Origin: Simiduia aestuariiviva
Lineage (GTDB): Bacteria; Pseudomonadota; Gammaproteobacteria; Pseudomonadales; Cellvibrionaceae
Assembly (NCBI RefSeq): GCF_014192475.1
Contig: NZ_JACHXZ010000001.1
Location: forward strand, 916,110 to 980,109
Length of the DNA: 64,000 nucleotides
Direction: 5' to 3'
In this document: in pieces, positions 1 to 9,640 of the stretch
Layout: each line of letters begins with the position of its first letter
Numbering within the stretch: position 1 is the stretch's first letter
The notes under the pieces: model-generated
Databases searched by the model: none
What the model saw: the letters and a program-made list of their open reading frames with translations, nothing else
Told to the model about the DNA's origin: nothing
Translations under genes and position numbers: made by a program

Positions 1-757
1 TGCGCAGGTTTGGGTAGCGCTGTTGGCAACTGGGTGTGGTTTCGCACTCGTCAAACAATAACTCCAGCGCGCGTTGTCCGTGGCGGGCGAAGGGGCCTAC
101 CACCACTTGTACCGGTGCCATTCCATCCAACACAGTGCTTGCGATCATGTCTGGATACAGCCGCATGAATACCAGTGCCGCCCGTGAACCGTATGAACCA
201 CCGTACAAATGCACTTTGGGGTAGCCGAGCGCCCGCACCATGGCGGCGAAATCGTGGATCGCATTGGGCGTGTTGTAGTGACTCAGGTCGCCCTCAAAAT
301 CCGCTAGACATTGTGCGACAAGTTTCTCGCTCTCCGCGTCGGAATAAAGATCCTCGTAGGGGTCGTCGTCTTCCGATGCGCATTTAATGCCATTGCTGTT
401 GCCGGTGCCGCGCTGCTCTAGAAATATGATATCGCGGTCGGCCAACAGCTCGTGAAAAACCTTGCCAACGCCGCCACCAATTTCAATGGCAGATTGACCC
501 GGTCCGCCCGCCAGCACCGCTAGCGGTGGAAGTTCACTCGGCGTTAGCGCGGGCAGCCGGGCCGCGTGCAACGTCAGTAGCGTGCCGCTTGGCTCAGCAG
601 GGTTTTCAGGCACCTGTAACGTGAAGCACTCGGCTTTGTCCGACAGCCCCTTGAGGTAGCAGTCTTCGGTTGTTAGCGCGCCTGTATTCTGCGCGCCTGC
701 GGTCACCGGCAAAGCGGCTGCTAAACAAAAAATTCCTAGGTATTTCGAAGCTTTCAC
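1..757 (-). CDS. Secreted alpha/beta hydrolase, TAP-like (C-terminal part outside window)
   Basis: Only the first 252 residues lie in the window; the gene runs off the left edge. I start it at the GTG at 757 because AAAGGA sits just upstream and a signal peptide follows (residues 1-22, ending AGA). Family hallmarks visible: AGGPGQS near residue 83 (oxyanion region), FLEQRGTGNS near 112, and the nucleophile elbow YGGSYGS with Ser188. This is the pattern of tripartite-terminal/proline-iminopeptidase-like exported hydrolases, which release short peptides or hydrolyse esters. The acid and His of the triad would lie beyond the edge. The substrate cannot be told. It is transcribed in the same direction as sstT, whose stop lies about 50 bases upstream of this start. 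Confidence 0.8.
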   Translation of the reverse strand, partial: MKASKYLGIFCLAAALPVTAGAQNTGALTTEDCYLKGLSDKAECFTLQVPENPAEPSGTLLTLHAARLPALTPSELPPLAVLAGGPGQSAIEIGGGVGKVFHELLADRDIIFLEQRGTGNSNGIKCASEDDDPYEDLYSDAESEKLVAQCLADFEGDLSHYNTPNAIHDFAAMVRALGYPKVHLYGGSYGSRAALVFMRLYPDMIASTVLDGMAPVQVVVGPFARHGQRALELLFDECETTPSCQQRYPNLR

Positions 758-808
758 GTCAATTCCTTTGGCGATAAACGGTGGTAGCGGGTGTAACGTA
801 AGTTGCGA

Positions 809-2008
809 TCAATCAGTCTGTGCTTTACACACCGCCGCGGTGTAGACCACGTCAGTGGAGGAGTTCAGCGCCGTTTCGGCAGAGTCTTGCAGCACGCTGA
901 TCACAAAGCCAACCGCCACTACCTGCATGGCGATGTCGTCGGGAATGTTAAACAGTCCGCAAGCCATAGGAATCAGCAGCAGTGACCCGCCGGCAACGCC
1001 CGAGGCGCCACAGGCCGACAGTGAAGCAATAACACTCAGCAGCAGTGCGGTGGGCAGGTCAACTTGAATGCCCAAGGTGTGCACGGCGGCCAAAGTCAGC
1101 ACGGTGATGGTGATAGCGGCACCGGCCATGTTGATGGTGGCACCCAGTGGGATAGACACCGCATAGGTATCTTCGTCCAGTTTTAACTTCTCACACAGGG
1201 CCATATTAACAGGTATATTCGCTGCTGAGCTGCGGGTAAAAAAGGCGGTGACGCCACTTTCTCTTAGGCAGGTAAAGACCAGAGGGTAGGGGTTAGTGCG
1301 CAATTTAAACCACACGATGGCCGGGTTCACCAACAGCGCCATGATGAGCATGGCGCCCACCAATACGGCGAGCACTTGTGCATAGCCGGCCAACACGCCC
1401 AAGCCGCCCTCGGCCAAATTGCCAGCCACCAGACCAAAGATACCGAGCGGGGCCGTGCGAATGACAAAGCGCACCACGTAGGTAACGGCATGTGCGGTAT
1501 CGGCGAAGCTGCTCTTGGTGGATTCCTGTGCGTGGCGCAACCCTAACCCCAGCGCTATGCCCCACACCAAAATGCCGATGAAGTTGCCCGTCAGTAGTGC
1601 ATTGATGGGGTTGTCCACCAATTTGAAAACGAGTGTGTGCAGCACCTCGCCAATGCCCTGGGGTGCATTCAAGCTCTGTTCAGTGACGGTCAGCGCCAGC
1701 GTGGAGGGGAATAGGGTGCTCAATAGCACGGCGATAAAAGCGGCGCTTAAGGTGCCCACTAAATAAAGCCCGACTATGGGGCGCATTTGGCTGTTGGCGC
1801 CCCGTTGATTGGCAATGGCACTGGCGACTAACACGAACACTAAAATGGGCGCCACGGCCTTTAGTGCCTGCACAAATAAGCTGCCTAACATGGCGGCTTG
1901 GGTGGCGGCAGAGGCCGAAATTTCAGCCAGTATGACGGCGGCGACAATACCAAAGGCAATTTGGCTGATCAGGCTAGTGCCGGCGAGTTTTGAAATCAGG
2001 TTTTTCAT
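809..2008 (-). CDS. sstT: Serine/threonine:sodium symporter SstT
   Basis: 399 residues, the normal SstT length, recognisable along its whole length as a dicarboxylate/amino acid:cation symporter of the SstT branch. Conserved stretches include [13 protein letters not shown] near residue 48, [20 protein letters not shown] in the second half, [20 protein letters not shown], and [15 protein letters not shown] near the C terminus, which form the re-entrant hairpins and ligand site in this family. It is expected to sit in the inner membrane and import L-serine and L-threonine with Na+. The ATG at 2008 gives the usual N terminus ([17 protein letters not shown]), although no strong ribosome binding site is visible upstream. 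Confidence 0.95.
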   Translation of the reverse strand: MKNLISKLAGTSLISQIAFGIVAAVILAEISASAATQAAMLGSLFVQALKAVAPILVFVLVASAIANQRGANSQMRPIVGLYLVGTLSAAFIAVLLSTLFPSTLALTVTEQSLNAPQGIGEVLHTLVFKLVDNPINALLTGNFIGILVWGIALGLGLRHAQESTKSSFADTAHAVTYVVRFVIRTAPLGIFGLVAGNLAEGGLGVLAGYAQVLAVLVGAMLIMALLVNPAIVWFKLRTNPYPLVFTCLRESGVTAFFTRSSAANIPVNMALCEKLKLDEDTYAVSIPLGATINMAGAAITITVLTLAAVHTLGIQVDLPTALLLSVIASLSACGASGVAGGSLLLIPMACGLFNIPDDIAMQVVAVGFVISVLQDSAETALNSSTDVVYTAAVCKAQTD

Positions 2009-2298
2009 AACGTGGGGTACACCCGTTGTTGTTGTCAGTTTAGGGGGCGAGGTGGGTAAAAGTACTGGCTAGAGATGAGACAGGCAACCGTTATTTCCGG
2101 TTTTTTGAGGTTATTCCTTTAGTTGGTATGGCCATCGGCGCAAGCCGTGTCCCAAAGTTTCGCCCTGTAAGCAATGGCCGACTGGCAGCTAAAGGCGCCT
2201 GATGCGAGGTGGCGCGTCCCATAGGATAGGGCGGCGACTGTCCATTGCAGCCGGTTAAGCGCTAGGGTTAAATGCGCGCCAGACCTAAAGGAGGGGAT

Positions 2299-2700
2299 AT
2301 GGAAGAAATTATTGAGCAGTTGCGTGAGGCCAATACGCAAGTGGCGTGGGGCCTGGAGTTACCAACGCACGAGATGACGGTGGAGGCGGAGGAGCAAATT
2401 TTGCTGCCGTTACCACGGGATTATCGCGAGTTCTTGCTCACTGTTAGCGATGTGTTGGTGGGCAGTTTGGAGCCTGCGGTGGTGGCCGACCCCTCGGCAC
2501 ACAATTATTTGCCTGAGGTGTGCGCCACCGCGTGGGATGTGGGGGTGCCGCGTCACTTGCTGGTTTTTTGCCAAGCTGGAGATTCCTATTACTGTTTAGA
2601 TCCCGAAGGTGAAGTGCAGCTGTGGCGCGACGGTGCAATGACTGACGAAACTTGGGAGACCATTTGGTACTGGGCGCGGGACGTGTGGCTGGAAAGTTAA
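2299..2700 (+). CDS. SMI1/KNR4-family protein
   Basis: 133 residues. The ATG at 2299 is preceded by AAAGGAGGGG, an excellent ribosome binding site, so an in-frame ATG further upstream (2272) is not used. The sequence fits the small SMI1/KNR4 (SUKH) fold: LPRDYREFLLTVSDVLVGSL near residue 39, VPRHLLVFCQAGDSYYCLD near 85, and a C-terminal ETWETIWYWARDVWLES helix. In bacteria many such proteins are immunity proteins to polymorphic toxins, but no toxin gene is adjacent, so it may be an orphan. The stop overlaps the stop of the convergent diguanylate cyclase gene by four bases. The family call is made from pattern memory. Confidence 0.7.
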   Translation: MEEIIEQLREANTQVAWGLELPTHEMTVEAEEQILLPLPRDYREFLLTVSDVLVGSLEPAVVADPSAHNYLPEVCATAWDVGVPRHLLVFCQAGDSYYCLDPEGEVQLWRDGAMTDETWETIWYWARDVWLES

Positions 2701-5700
2701 GCCCCTAGTATTTTCAACTTGATTAGGCCAGTGCGTTGCCACTCGTCAAGGGTTTCACTGCCGACATTGCCGGTTAGCGAATAATGCCCATTGGCATTGA
2801 AGTTGATCAGGCCGCAGCGATTGCGGCCCGCATTTTTTGCACCGTAGAGCGCGAAGTCGGCGGCAGCTAGGCTGGCCTGCCAATTTTCAAGTGGCTGATC
2901 GGTGGGCACTAAGGGGTGGCGCACGCAACCAATGGACGCGGAAACGGGTTCCTCTATTTCAAGATCGCCCTTGGCGGCCATGACCGCTGCGCGCACTCGC
3001 TCGGCAATACTTGGCAGCTGAGATTGATGGATGTCTGGCACCAGCAGCAGAAATTCCTCACCACCCCAGCGCAACAGATAGTCTTCAGTGCGAATAATAT
3101 TGGCGAGTTTTTTTGCCGTGCGTTCGAGCACACGGTCGCCCATGTTGTGTCCGTATTTGTCGTTCAACTTTTTAAAATGGTCTAAGTCGAGCATCAAAAT
3201 GCCGAGCACCCAGTTGTCGCCTTTATTTTCACGCAAGCGCTTCAGCCGAGCCAATATGCTCGGCATTTGCTGCTGTATAAAGCGTCGATTGCGCAAGCCC
3301 GTCAGCTCATCGGTGACACTGGTTTTCTGCAGGTTTTGATTGAGCTGCGCCAGCTGCTTGTTGGCCCGTTTCAACTCTTGCGTGCGCAGCGCCACTTCTT
3401 GTTGCAATTGGCGTTGGTACGCCTTTAGGCGCCGTGTTCGCCATTGAAAGCCAAGCATAAACAGCCCAACCAGCAACGCAAATATCATTGATTGAAACCA
3501 CCAAGTTTCAAAGTAGTGTGGCTGGATATCCAATGCTTGCGTGCTGGCCGCCCCCCAATTCCCCAAGCTGTATTTAGCCTGCACTTCAAAAGTAAATTGG
3601 CCTGGCGGTAAGTTGGTATAGAAGGCGGTACTACGATTGTCGGCGTACACCCAATCAGTTTGATAGGGGTGCAAGCGGTAGCGGTAGCGCAGGCTTTTGG
3701 CGTATTGAAACTCTACGGCGCTGTAGCGTATTTCCAGATCGCGCTTGGGGCCCTCTAGTGAGAGTGCTGGTGTGGGCAAAAGACTAGTGCCGGCGTGGAT
3801 GAGGGCGTGAATGCGCGCCTGCGGGGCGGGGAGCTGCGGTGCTTGCACGTTGACGCGCACGGCGCCTTCAAGGGTTGGCGCCCAAAGCCAGCTGCCTTGT
3901 AGCATGCCCTTACCGTTGCCCGCGCCGTTGCAACAGCGGATCCGAGAATGGCCTTGGCGCAATCCGGTATCGTGCAACACCATTTGGGTGTTGAGTGGAG
4001 CGCTGCCCTGCAGGGCTGGGCCAAGGGAGGCAATGTCGACGCGATAAATACCGTCGGTATACAGCACCCATAGCCAGTTGCCCGCTTGGCCGACAAAATT
4101 GGCCCCTGTGCTGGGTAGCCCTTGTTCAGAGGCCAGCGAATACCAGCGCTCGCCGTCGTGCACGAGTAAGCCATCTTGGTAGGTGGCGACGATCATGCGG
4201 CCGTCTTTAAGTTCGGCTATTGCGGTGACAAAGGCGGTGGCGGCAGTGTCCTGATTGGCGGCTTGTAGACCTTGTTCTGTCTGGTGCCAGAGGCCCGACT
4301 CCGTGCCTATCCAAAGTAACCGATTGCTGTCTTCAAACACGAAGCGCACAGCGCGCGCGCCTATTTCGTCGGCAAAGCGCTGAATGATCAGCCCGTCGCG
4401 CCACGCAAACAGCCCCTTGGCGGTGGCGAAATACACAGTGTCATCGGCGGTTTGGACGATGCCGTTGATCTGAAGTCCGTGCAGCAGCGGGAAAGTATCG
4501 GTGGTTTCGGTTTCGGGATCTACCCGCACTAACCCCTGTCGTGTGCCAACCCATAGCTGTCGTTGCCGATCGCGCAAAAGGGAGTAGGCCACGCCACCGG
4601 GCAACCAGTCGGCGGGGACATGCTCTGAAAACTGGCGACCATTCCATTCAAAAACACCGGCGTCGGTGCCAATCAGCAAAGATTGCGCGTCCTGCCAGAA
4701 GGACCAGACATAGTCTTCGCTCAAGCCCGCGCTACGGCCAAGTTGAGTGACTGGCGAAGGCCAAAAATAGCGGACGCCGGCGGTTAAGCTACCTACCCAA
4801 AAACTGTCGTCGGTATCCGCGAAAATACTGCGCAGTGCGGGCAGTGCGTCTGCGCGATCGCGGCCGAATATACCGGTAACGCGGCCGTTGACCAGTTGCG
4901 CAATGCTATCTGCGTAGAGCACCAGTAGAGCGCCCGAGGTACTGGTTGCCATGGCTTGCACCGGCGCCAAAGAATGCGATTGGTCGTGCATGGGCAGCGA
5001 AAAGGGGCGGAACCCGCGCTCCTGTGCCTGCCAGTGAAATAGGCCCCGGTCACTGGCCACCCACAGATGATTGTCATGCCAGGCCAAATCATTCACCAAT
5101 ATTTGGCTATCCGCGAAAGGCAGGTTGAATTGGGTAATCTCCTGGCCTGTAATGGCGTGGATTCGCGAACCGCGGTCGGCCACAAAGAGCGTATTGCCCT
5201 GCGCCATGAGCGCACGCACCTCGCCCTGCCAGTGGCTTGCCTGATGCAGGCGCCCCTGACGGAATTGCCACAGCTGATCTCCGCCAAACCAAAGGTCGCC
5301 AGCGTCGGTTTGCACCATTTGGGTAATGCCGCTCTGCGCCGCTACCTCAGTAAATTCCCCGTGTTGGTAAAGCACCAGATTTTTTAGGGTACTGATCCAC
5401 AGATTGTCATCACGGTCTCGCAGTAACCCGTTGATCCAATTGGATTTTAGTGCGGGGGTGTTTGCACTGGTGAACACCTCCATGCGATTGCCATCAAAGC
5501 GTGCCAGCCCATTTTCGGTGGCAATCCACGCGCGCCCGTCTGGATCGCGAGTGACGCCATTGACCGTGATTTGTGGCAGGCCATCGGCCAAGCTCCACGT
5601 GTGGTACTGGTAGTTTTGCAGCGGTGTTTGACTGGCGTGGGAAGGGTTGAAACAGAGCGTGAACAACAGCGCCAAAATGCCACAGTAATGGCGATACCCA

Positions 5701-5726
5701 GGCACCCAGTGTTTGTGCTCCGTCAA
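2697..5726 (-). CDS. Beta-propeller sensor diguanylate cyclase (Reg_prop - Y_Y_Y - TM - GGDEF)
   Basis: About 1009 residues. An N-terminal signal/TM segment (ILALLFTLCF) exports a large sensor made of repeated Reg_prop blades (GLPQITVNGVTRDPDGRAWIATENGLARFDG and many variants, roughly residues 40-640). A Y_Y_Y domain follows (LRYRYRLHPYQTDW, about 690-760), then a TM helix (FQSMIFALLVGLFMLGFQW), a coiled coil (RQLQQEVALRTQELKRANKQL) and a GGDEF domain with GGEEF at about 888-892. RTED lies five residues before GGEEF, matching an RxxD inhibitory I-site, so product feedback is expected. It should make c-di-GMP in response to a periplasmic, perhaps glycan, signal. The best start is a TTG at 5726 with GGGAG upstream; a TTG at 5756 has no such site. 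Confidence 0.88.
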   Translation of the reverse strand: MTEHKHWVPGYRHYCGILALLFTLCFNPSHASQTPLQNYQYHTWSLADGLPQITVNGVTRDPDGRAWIATENGLARFDGNRMEVFTSANTPALKSNWINGLLRDRDDNLWISTLKNLVLYQHGEFTEVAAQSGITQMVQTDAGDLWFGGDQLWQFRQGRLHQASHWQGEVRALMAQGNTLFVADRGSRIHAITGQEITQFNLPFADSQILVNDLAWHDNHLWVASDRGLFHWQAQERGFRPFSLPMHDQSHSLAPVQAMATSTSGALLVLYADSIAQLVNGRVTGIFGRDRADALPALRSIFADTDDSFWVGSLTAGVRYFWPSPVTQLGRSAGLSEDYVWSFWQDAQSLLIGTDAGVFEWNGRQFSEHVPADWLPGGVAYSLLRDRQRQLWVGTRQGLVRVDPETETTDTFPLLHGLQINGIVQTADDTVYFATAKGLFAWRDGLIIQRFADEIGARAVRFVFEDSNRLLWIGTESGLWHQTEQGLQAANQDTAATAFVTAIAELKDGRMIVATYQDGLLVHDGERWYSLASEQGLPSTGANFVGQAGNWLWVLYTDGIYRVDIASLGPALQGSAPLNTQMVLHDTGLRQGHSRIRCCNGAGNGKGMLQGSWLWAPTLEGAVRVNVQAPQLPAPQARIHALIHAGTSLLPTPALSLEGPKRDLEIRYSAVEFQYAKSLRYRYRLHPYQTDWVYADNRSTAFYTNLPPGQFTFEVQAKYSLGNWGAASTQALDIQPHYFETWWFQSMIFALLVGLFMLGFQWRTRRLKAYQRQLQQEVALRTQELKRANKQLAQLNQNLQKTSVTDELTGLRNRRFIQQQMPSILARLKRLRENKGDNWVLGILMLDLDHFKKLNDKYGHNMGDRVLERTAKKLANIIRTEDYLLRWGGEEFLLLVPDIHQSQLPSIAERVRAAVMAAKGDLEIEEPVSASIGCVRHPLVPTDQPLENWQASLAAADFALYGAKNAGRNRCGLINFNANGHYSLTGNVGSETLDEWQRTGLIKLKILGA

Positions 5727-5901
5727 GGGGTTGGCTCCCGTAGTCAGTGATGCCAAGGCGTATAGCTTGCTGGCTTCTTATAAGTATAGGCCGTGCGGGT
5801 AGCGTTAGGCCGCGCTACGAGCTAAGAATGTAGCACAGCGTTGGCGCGCTAAACATGATTGGCATCAAAAACCAGCAAGGGAGCGTTGCGCCGAGGGCGG
5901 G

Positions 5902-5925
5902 CGGCGGCACCTTGCGGTGCCGCCG
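5902..5925. other. GC-rich hairpin downstream of the S9 peptidase gene
   Basis: Perfect ten-base arms CGGCGGCACC / GGTGCCGCCG with a TTGC loop. It sits just after the stop codon of the leftward peptidase gene. There is no T-run on either side, so it is either a weak terminator, an mRNA-stabilising hairpin or a REP-like palindrome. Confidence 0.4.
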
Positions 5926-5931
5926 GTGTCA

Positions 5932-8172
5932 CTAGTCTGCGGGGGCGAGTTTGCGGTCAAAGAACTCGGTGATCTGATTGAACAGGTGAATGCGGGTTTC
6001 CTTACCGCGAATACCGTGCTTTTTGCCGGGATAATTGGATTGCTCAAAGGGCTTCATGCGATTTTGCAGGGCGCCATAGAGCTTGGTGGCATTGAGGAAC
6101 AGCACGTTGTCGTCCGCCATGCCGTGCACAATGAGCAAGCCATCGCGGTAGTTGTCGACGTAGGGAAAGACGTTGCTGGCATCGTAGCCGGCGCTATTTT
6201 CCTCGGGGTGACCTAGGTAGCGTTCAGTGTAGTGGGTGTCGTACAAGCGCCAGTCGGTAACCGGGGCCACGGAAACGCCGGCTTTGAACACGTCGGGTGC
6301 TTTGAACAGCGCCATGGCGGTCATGTAGCCGCCGTAGCTCCAGCCAAAAATACCGATGCGTTGGGCGTCCACATAGGGCAGTGACTTCAGAAATTCCACG
6401 CCCACCAATTGGTCGCGCAATTCAATGTCACCCAGTTTTTTGTGGATCGGCGTTTCAAATTTCAGGCCTCGGTTGCCACTGCCGCGATTGTCCAGCTTGA
6501 ACACCACGTAGCCGCGCTGGGCCATGAATTGGTGCCAGTAGCTATTGCGACCTAACCAACTATTTTTCACGCGCTGTGCGTGCGGGCCGCCGTAGACGTC
6601 GATGATGACCGGGTAGCGCACGCCTTTCTGCATGTGTGCGGGTTTGATTAACTGGTAATACATGGCCTGCCCATCTTCGGCCTTTAAACTGCCGAATTCG
6701 GAGGCGATGTGTTTGCCTAGATAGGGTGCATAGGGGTGTTTGCTATCCAAGGCATTTTGTTCCAACCACTCAATGTGTTTGCCATCGATACTGTGATAGC
6801 TAGTTTGCGTGGGCTGGCTAACAGAGGAAAAGTTGTCCAAATAGGTGTTAGCTTGCTTCGACAAGGTGATGTTGTGGGTGCCCGCCCGCTGACTAATGCG
6901 CTCTACCTGCGGTGTTTTCGCAAACAGTTTGGCGCGGTACAAGTGGGTTTCTAAGGGATTGTCATAATTGGCGGTGAAGTACACCCAACCGTTGGCTTCA
7001 TCGACGCCTTCAATAGATAGCACAACGCCCTCGCCTTGGGTTATCGCACCCAGCCGCTTACCGTCGACGCTGTAGAGGTACAGCTGCAGAGTGTCGGCGG
7101 ATTCGCTGCCCCAAATAAAATGCTGCTGATCTTTGAGAAATTTTAAATGGTCATGGAGGTTTACCCAATGCTCGCCAGTTTCGGTAAACAGCACACGTGA
7201 TTTGCCCGAATCGCTGCGAGCTTTCAGCATATCCAATTGCGTTTGGGCGCGATTTTGGCGCTGAATGAGCAGAGACTGACTGTCGGCAAACCAATTGACG
7301 CGGGCAATATAGATGTCGGTTTCAGTGCCGATATCCATCCAGCGGGCAGTGGGTTTACGCTGCTTGAGCGTCAGTACGCCCACTTTATTGAGCACGTTCG
7401 CGGTGCCCGTGCGGGGGTAGCGCTGGTCGAAAACCTTGAAAGATTCACCCTCGATTTCGTAGCGCTGCTCGATGCCGACGGGGCTCTCATCAATGCGCAT
7501 AAAGGCGATTTTTTGGCTGTCGGGTGACCACCAAAAGCCAGTGCTGCGGCCCATTTCTTCCTGCGCCACAAATTCCGCCATGCCGTTTTTAATGGTGCCC
7601 TTGCCATCGAAAGTGAGTTGGCGCTCGGCGCCGGAGTCGATAGCGACCACGTAAATGTTTTGATCGCGGATAAAGGCCACTTGCGTGCCGTCCGGCGACA
7701 ATTGCGGGTCGGTTTCAAAGGCCTCGGTGGCCGTCAGCTGCTTGGGCGTTTGCGTCCCAAGGTCATAAAAGAACAGGTCGCCAGAGAGTGGAAACAGTAG
7801 GCCTTTGCCGTTGGTGGCCCACTGGTAAGTGATGATGCCGCTGTGGGTGATGCGCGCTCGTTCGCGGCGGGCTTTTTCTTCATCCGACAATTCACGCTCG
7901 GGCACGAGCTTCGCAGAATCCACCAGCAGGGTGTGCTTGCCAGTTGCGCGGTGGTAGGCCCACAGGTCAAGCTGCTCAAAGTTGTCCTCTTTTGCGCGCA
8001 AATAGGTGACCTGCTCGCCGTCAGGGCTGAGGCTCAGGCCGCGCATCTCGGGGCCGTTGAGGCTGGGGTCGGCGTAAATGCGCTCAATGGTTAAGGATTC
8101 GTTAGCTTCTGCACCGGCAAATAATGGGGTACAGAGGGCGGCAGCCAGTAAGTAACACAAACGCGATTTCAT
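5932..8172 (-). CDS. Dipeptidyl-peptidase IV-like serine peptidase (family S9B)
   Basis: 746 residues with a signal peptide (residues 1-21, cut near AGA-EANES). Residues about 25-490 form the eight-bladed beta-propeller typical of DPP-IV. The C-terminal alpha/beta hydrolase domain carries GWSYGG (Ser612), HGMADDN (Asp687) and KKHGI (His719). The QEEMGR motif supplies Glu205-Glu206, the pair that binds the free N terminus of the substrate in DPP-IV, which favours X-Pro dipeptidase activity over acylaminoacyl peptidase. It likely acts in the periplasm on proline-containing peptides. The ATG at 8172 has AGGTGA eight bases upstream. The 192 bases between it and the upstream cyclase gene show nothing recognisable. 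Confidence 0.93.
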   Translation of the reverse strand: MKSRLCYLLAAALCTPLFAGAEANESLTIERIYADPSLNGPEMRGLSLSPDGEQVTYLRAKEDNFEQLDLWAYHRATGKHTLLVDSAKLVPERELSDEEKARRERARITHSGIITYQWATNGKGLLFPLSGDLFFYDLGTQTPKQLTATEAFETDPQLSPDGTQVAFIRDQNIYVVAIDSGAERQLTFDGKGTIKNGMAEFVAQEEMGRSTGFWWSPDSQKIAFMRIDESPVGIEQRYEIEGESFKVFDQRYPRTGTANVLNKVGVLTLKQRKPTARWMDIGTETDIYIARVNWFADSQSLLIQRQNRAQTQLDMLKARSDSGKSRVLFTETGEHWVNLHDHLKFLKDQQHFIWGSESADTLQLYLYSVDGKRLGAITQGEGVVLSIEGVDEANGWVYFTANYDNPLETHLYRAKLFAKTPQVERISQRAGTHNITLSKQANTYLDNFSSVSQPTQTSYHSIDGKHIEWLEQNALDSKHPYAPYLGKHIASEFGSLKAEDGQAMYYQLIKPAHMQKGVRYPVIIDVYGGPHAQRVKNSWLGRNSYWHQFMAQRGYVVFKLDNRGSGNRGLKFETPIHKKLGDIELRDQLVGVEFLKSLPYVDAQRIGIFGWSYGGYMTAMALFKAPDVFKAGVSVAPVTDWRLYDTHYTERYLGHPEENSAGYDASNVFPYVDNYRDGLLIVHGMADDNVLFLNATKLYGALQNRMKPFEQSNYPGKKHGIRGKETRIHLFNQITEFFDRKLAPAD

Positions 8173-8364
8173 AGTTGTTTCACCTGATAAACGAGTGCCG
8201 CCACGTTAATGCAATGCGTAAAAAAGGACAATCGCAGCAACAGACACCGCAAGAATTGGCGTGATATCGCCAGTGGGGGCAAAAATTGGCGAAATTTGAG
8301 GGGACTTGAAGCGATTTTGCCGTGGGATTGCGGCTGGGATTGTTTGAATTTTGTACAGCAGTAT

Positions 8365-9438
8365 CTAGGCGATTTGCGCGCGGGCGGTACCGATGTCCGG
8401 GCCACAGATTCGGTCGCGCCCGCCCTCTTTGGCTAAATAGAGAAGTTCGTCTGCGCGGTTAATCGATTCGTGCACTGTGCTTTCCGCGTCCAGTTGACTG
8501 ATGCCACCGCTAAAAGTAATTGTTTGTGGTTCGATATTCGGCAGTAGCACCTGAGTACAAATGCAGTTTTTTAAGCGCAAACCGAACTCGTAGGCCTGAG
8601 TGCTATTGGTGTGACAGAGTAAAATTAAAAATTCCTCGCCGCCCCAGCGGCAACAAAAATCATTCGCTCGGATTTCTTTGGTAATGCATTGTGCGAAGCC
8701 GGTCAAAATCTTGTCGCCAGTGTAGTGGCCGAAGGAATCGTTGATATTCTTAAAGTGATCGATGTCGAGCATCAATAAACTGGCCACTTCGCCGTGGCGT
8801 CTAACGCGCTCCTGCTCGACTTCCAACAGCTTTAAAAAATGGCGCCTGTTGTACAATTGCGTGAGCGAATCCTTGGCGGCATTGTCGCGGATTTTTTGCG
8901 CCACATGGCTGGAGTGAAGCGCAATTAAGCCGGATGATAAAACAAAGCCTGCGACGTATACGATCTGTAGATAAAACTCATCGTCTAGACCGAAATAGTG
9001 AATTGCAATATAGCTGTTGACCAAATGAACGACGGCTAAATAGGAAATGGTGAGCGCTGAAAATAAAAAGCGCGCGTACAAAAATAAGTAGTGAACACCG
9101 AAAAATGCCAAAATGAGTGCCAGCGGTTTGGCGCTACCAAGAAAGTAATTCCACGGAATAAAGACAATCATCCACAACACCATTTGCGCCACTAGCATGA
9201 CTTTGGTGAAGTGCAGTGTAACCACTGGGCGCGTTTTAATGGCATAAAAAAGCGCGCAATGGGACAGGTAAATAAACGCTAAAAAGGAAAGCAGCGCGTA
9301 GGTATCTAGTCGGGCGTTGGTATAGGCGTGAATGAACAACGTCAGCGCAAAACCGATGTGATAGGCCACAAAGGACAGGGTCGTGTTGCGAAGCAAGACC
9401 CGTTTGTATTTGCTGTGAGTCATTTCACTGGATTGCAT
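8365..9438 (-). CDS. Membrane-anchored diguanylate cyclase (GGDEF)
   Basis: 357 residues. The N-terminal half contains about six hydrophobic helices (from FVAYHIGFALTLFIHAY to IVYVAGFVLSSGLIAL), followed by a short linker and a GGDEF domain starting near DSLTQLYNRRHFLKLL. The active site is GGEEF (266-270) and RAND five residues before it matches an RxxD I-site. It should synthesise c-di-GMP at the inner membrane; the membrane sensor is not one I can name. The ATG at 9438 has AGGA seven bases upstream. It is the second cyclase in 10 kb, and the two are not adjacent in an operon. Confidence 0.9.
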   Translation of the reverse strand: MQSSEMTHSKYKRVLLRNTTLSFVAYHIGFALTLFIHAYTNARLDTYALLSFLAFIYLSHCALFYAIKTRPVVTLHFTKVMLVAQMVLWMIVFIPWNYFLGSAKPLALILAFFGVHYLFLYARFLFSALTISYLAVVHLVNSYIAIHYFGLDDEFYLQIVYVAGFVLSSGLIALHSSHVAQKIRDNAAKDSLTQLYNRRHFLKLLEVEQERVRRHGEVASLLMLDIDHFKNINDSFGHYTGDKILTGFAQCITKEIRANDFCCRWGGEEFLILLCHTNSTQAYEFGLRLKNCICTQVLLPNIEPQTITFSGGISQLDAESTVHESINRADELLYLAKEGGRDRICGPDIGTARAQIA

Positions 9439-9583
9439 GGAACGTCCTGGTTTCTGTGTGCTGAAAATATGCGGGTCCTGCGCGCTGAAGTAGATGGTGA
9501 GCTCGAAGTATAGTTGAGTTAACGGTCTGTGGGGGGCGAAAGTCGGTTTAATGGGGTGTATGAGACCGCTAGTTGGGATAGTG

Positions 9584-9607
9584 AAATGGCACCCGAAGGT
9601 GCCATTT
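9584..9607 (-). terminator. Candidate terminator hairpin with UUCG loop
   Basis: Ten-base arms AAATGGCACC / GGTGCCATTT around CGAA. Read on the minus strand the loop is TTCG, the very stable tetraloop. It lies 34 bases after the stop of the leftward esterase gene. The trailing T-run is short, so termination strength is uncertain. Confidence 0.5.
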
Positions 9608-9640
9608 GACAGTGCGAACAGCGACTATTTCAAACAATAA

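Noticed and set aside
5902-5925. REP element at the hairpin downstream of the DPP-IV-like gene
   Set aside because: Only one copy was noticed in the window, so a repeat family cannot be claimed.
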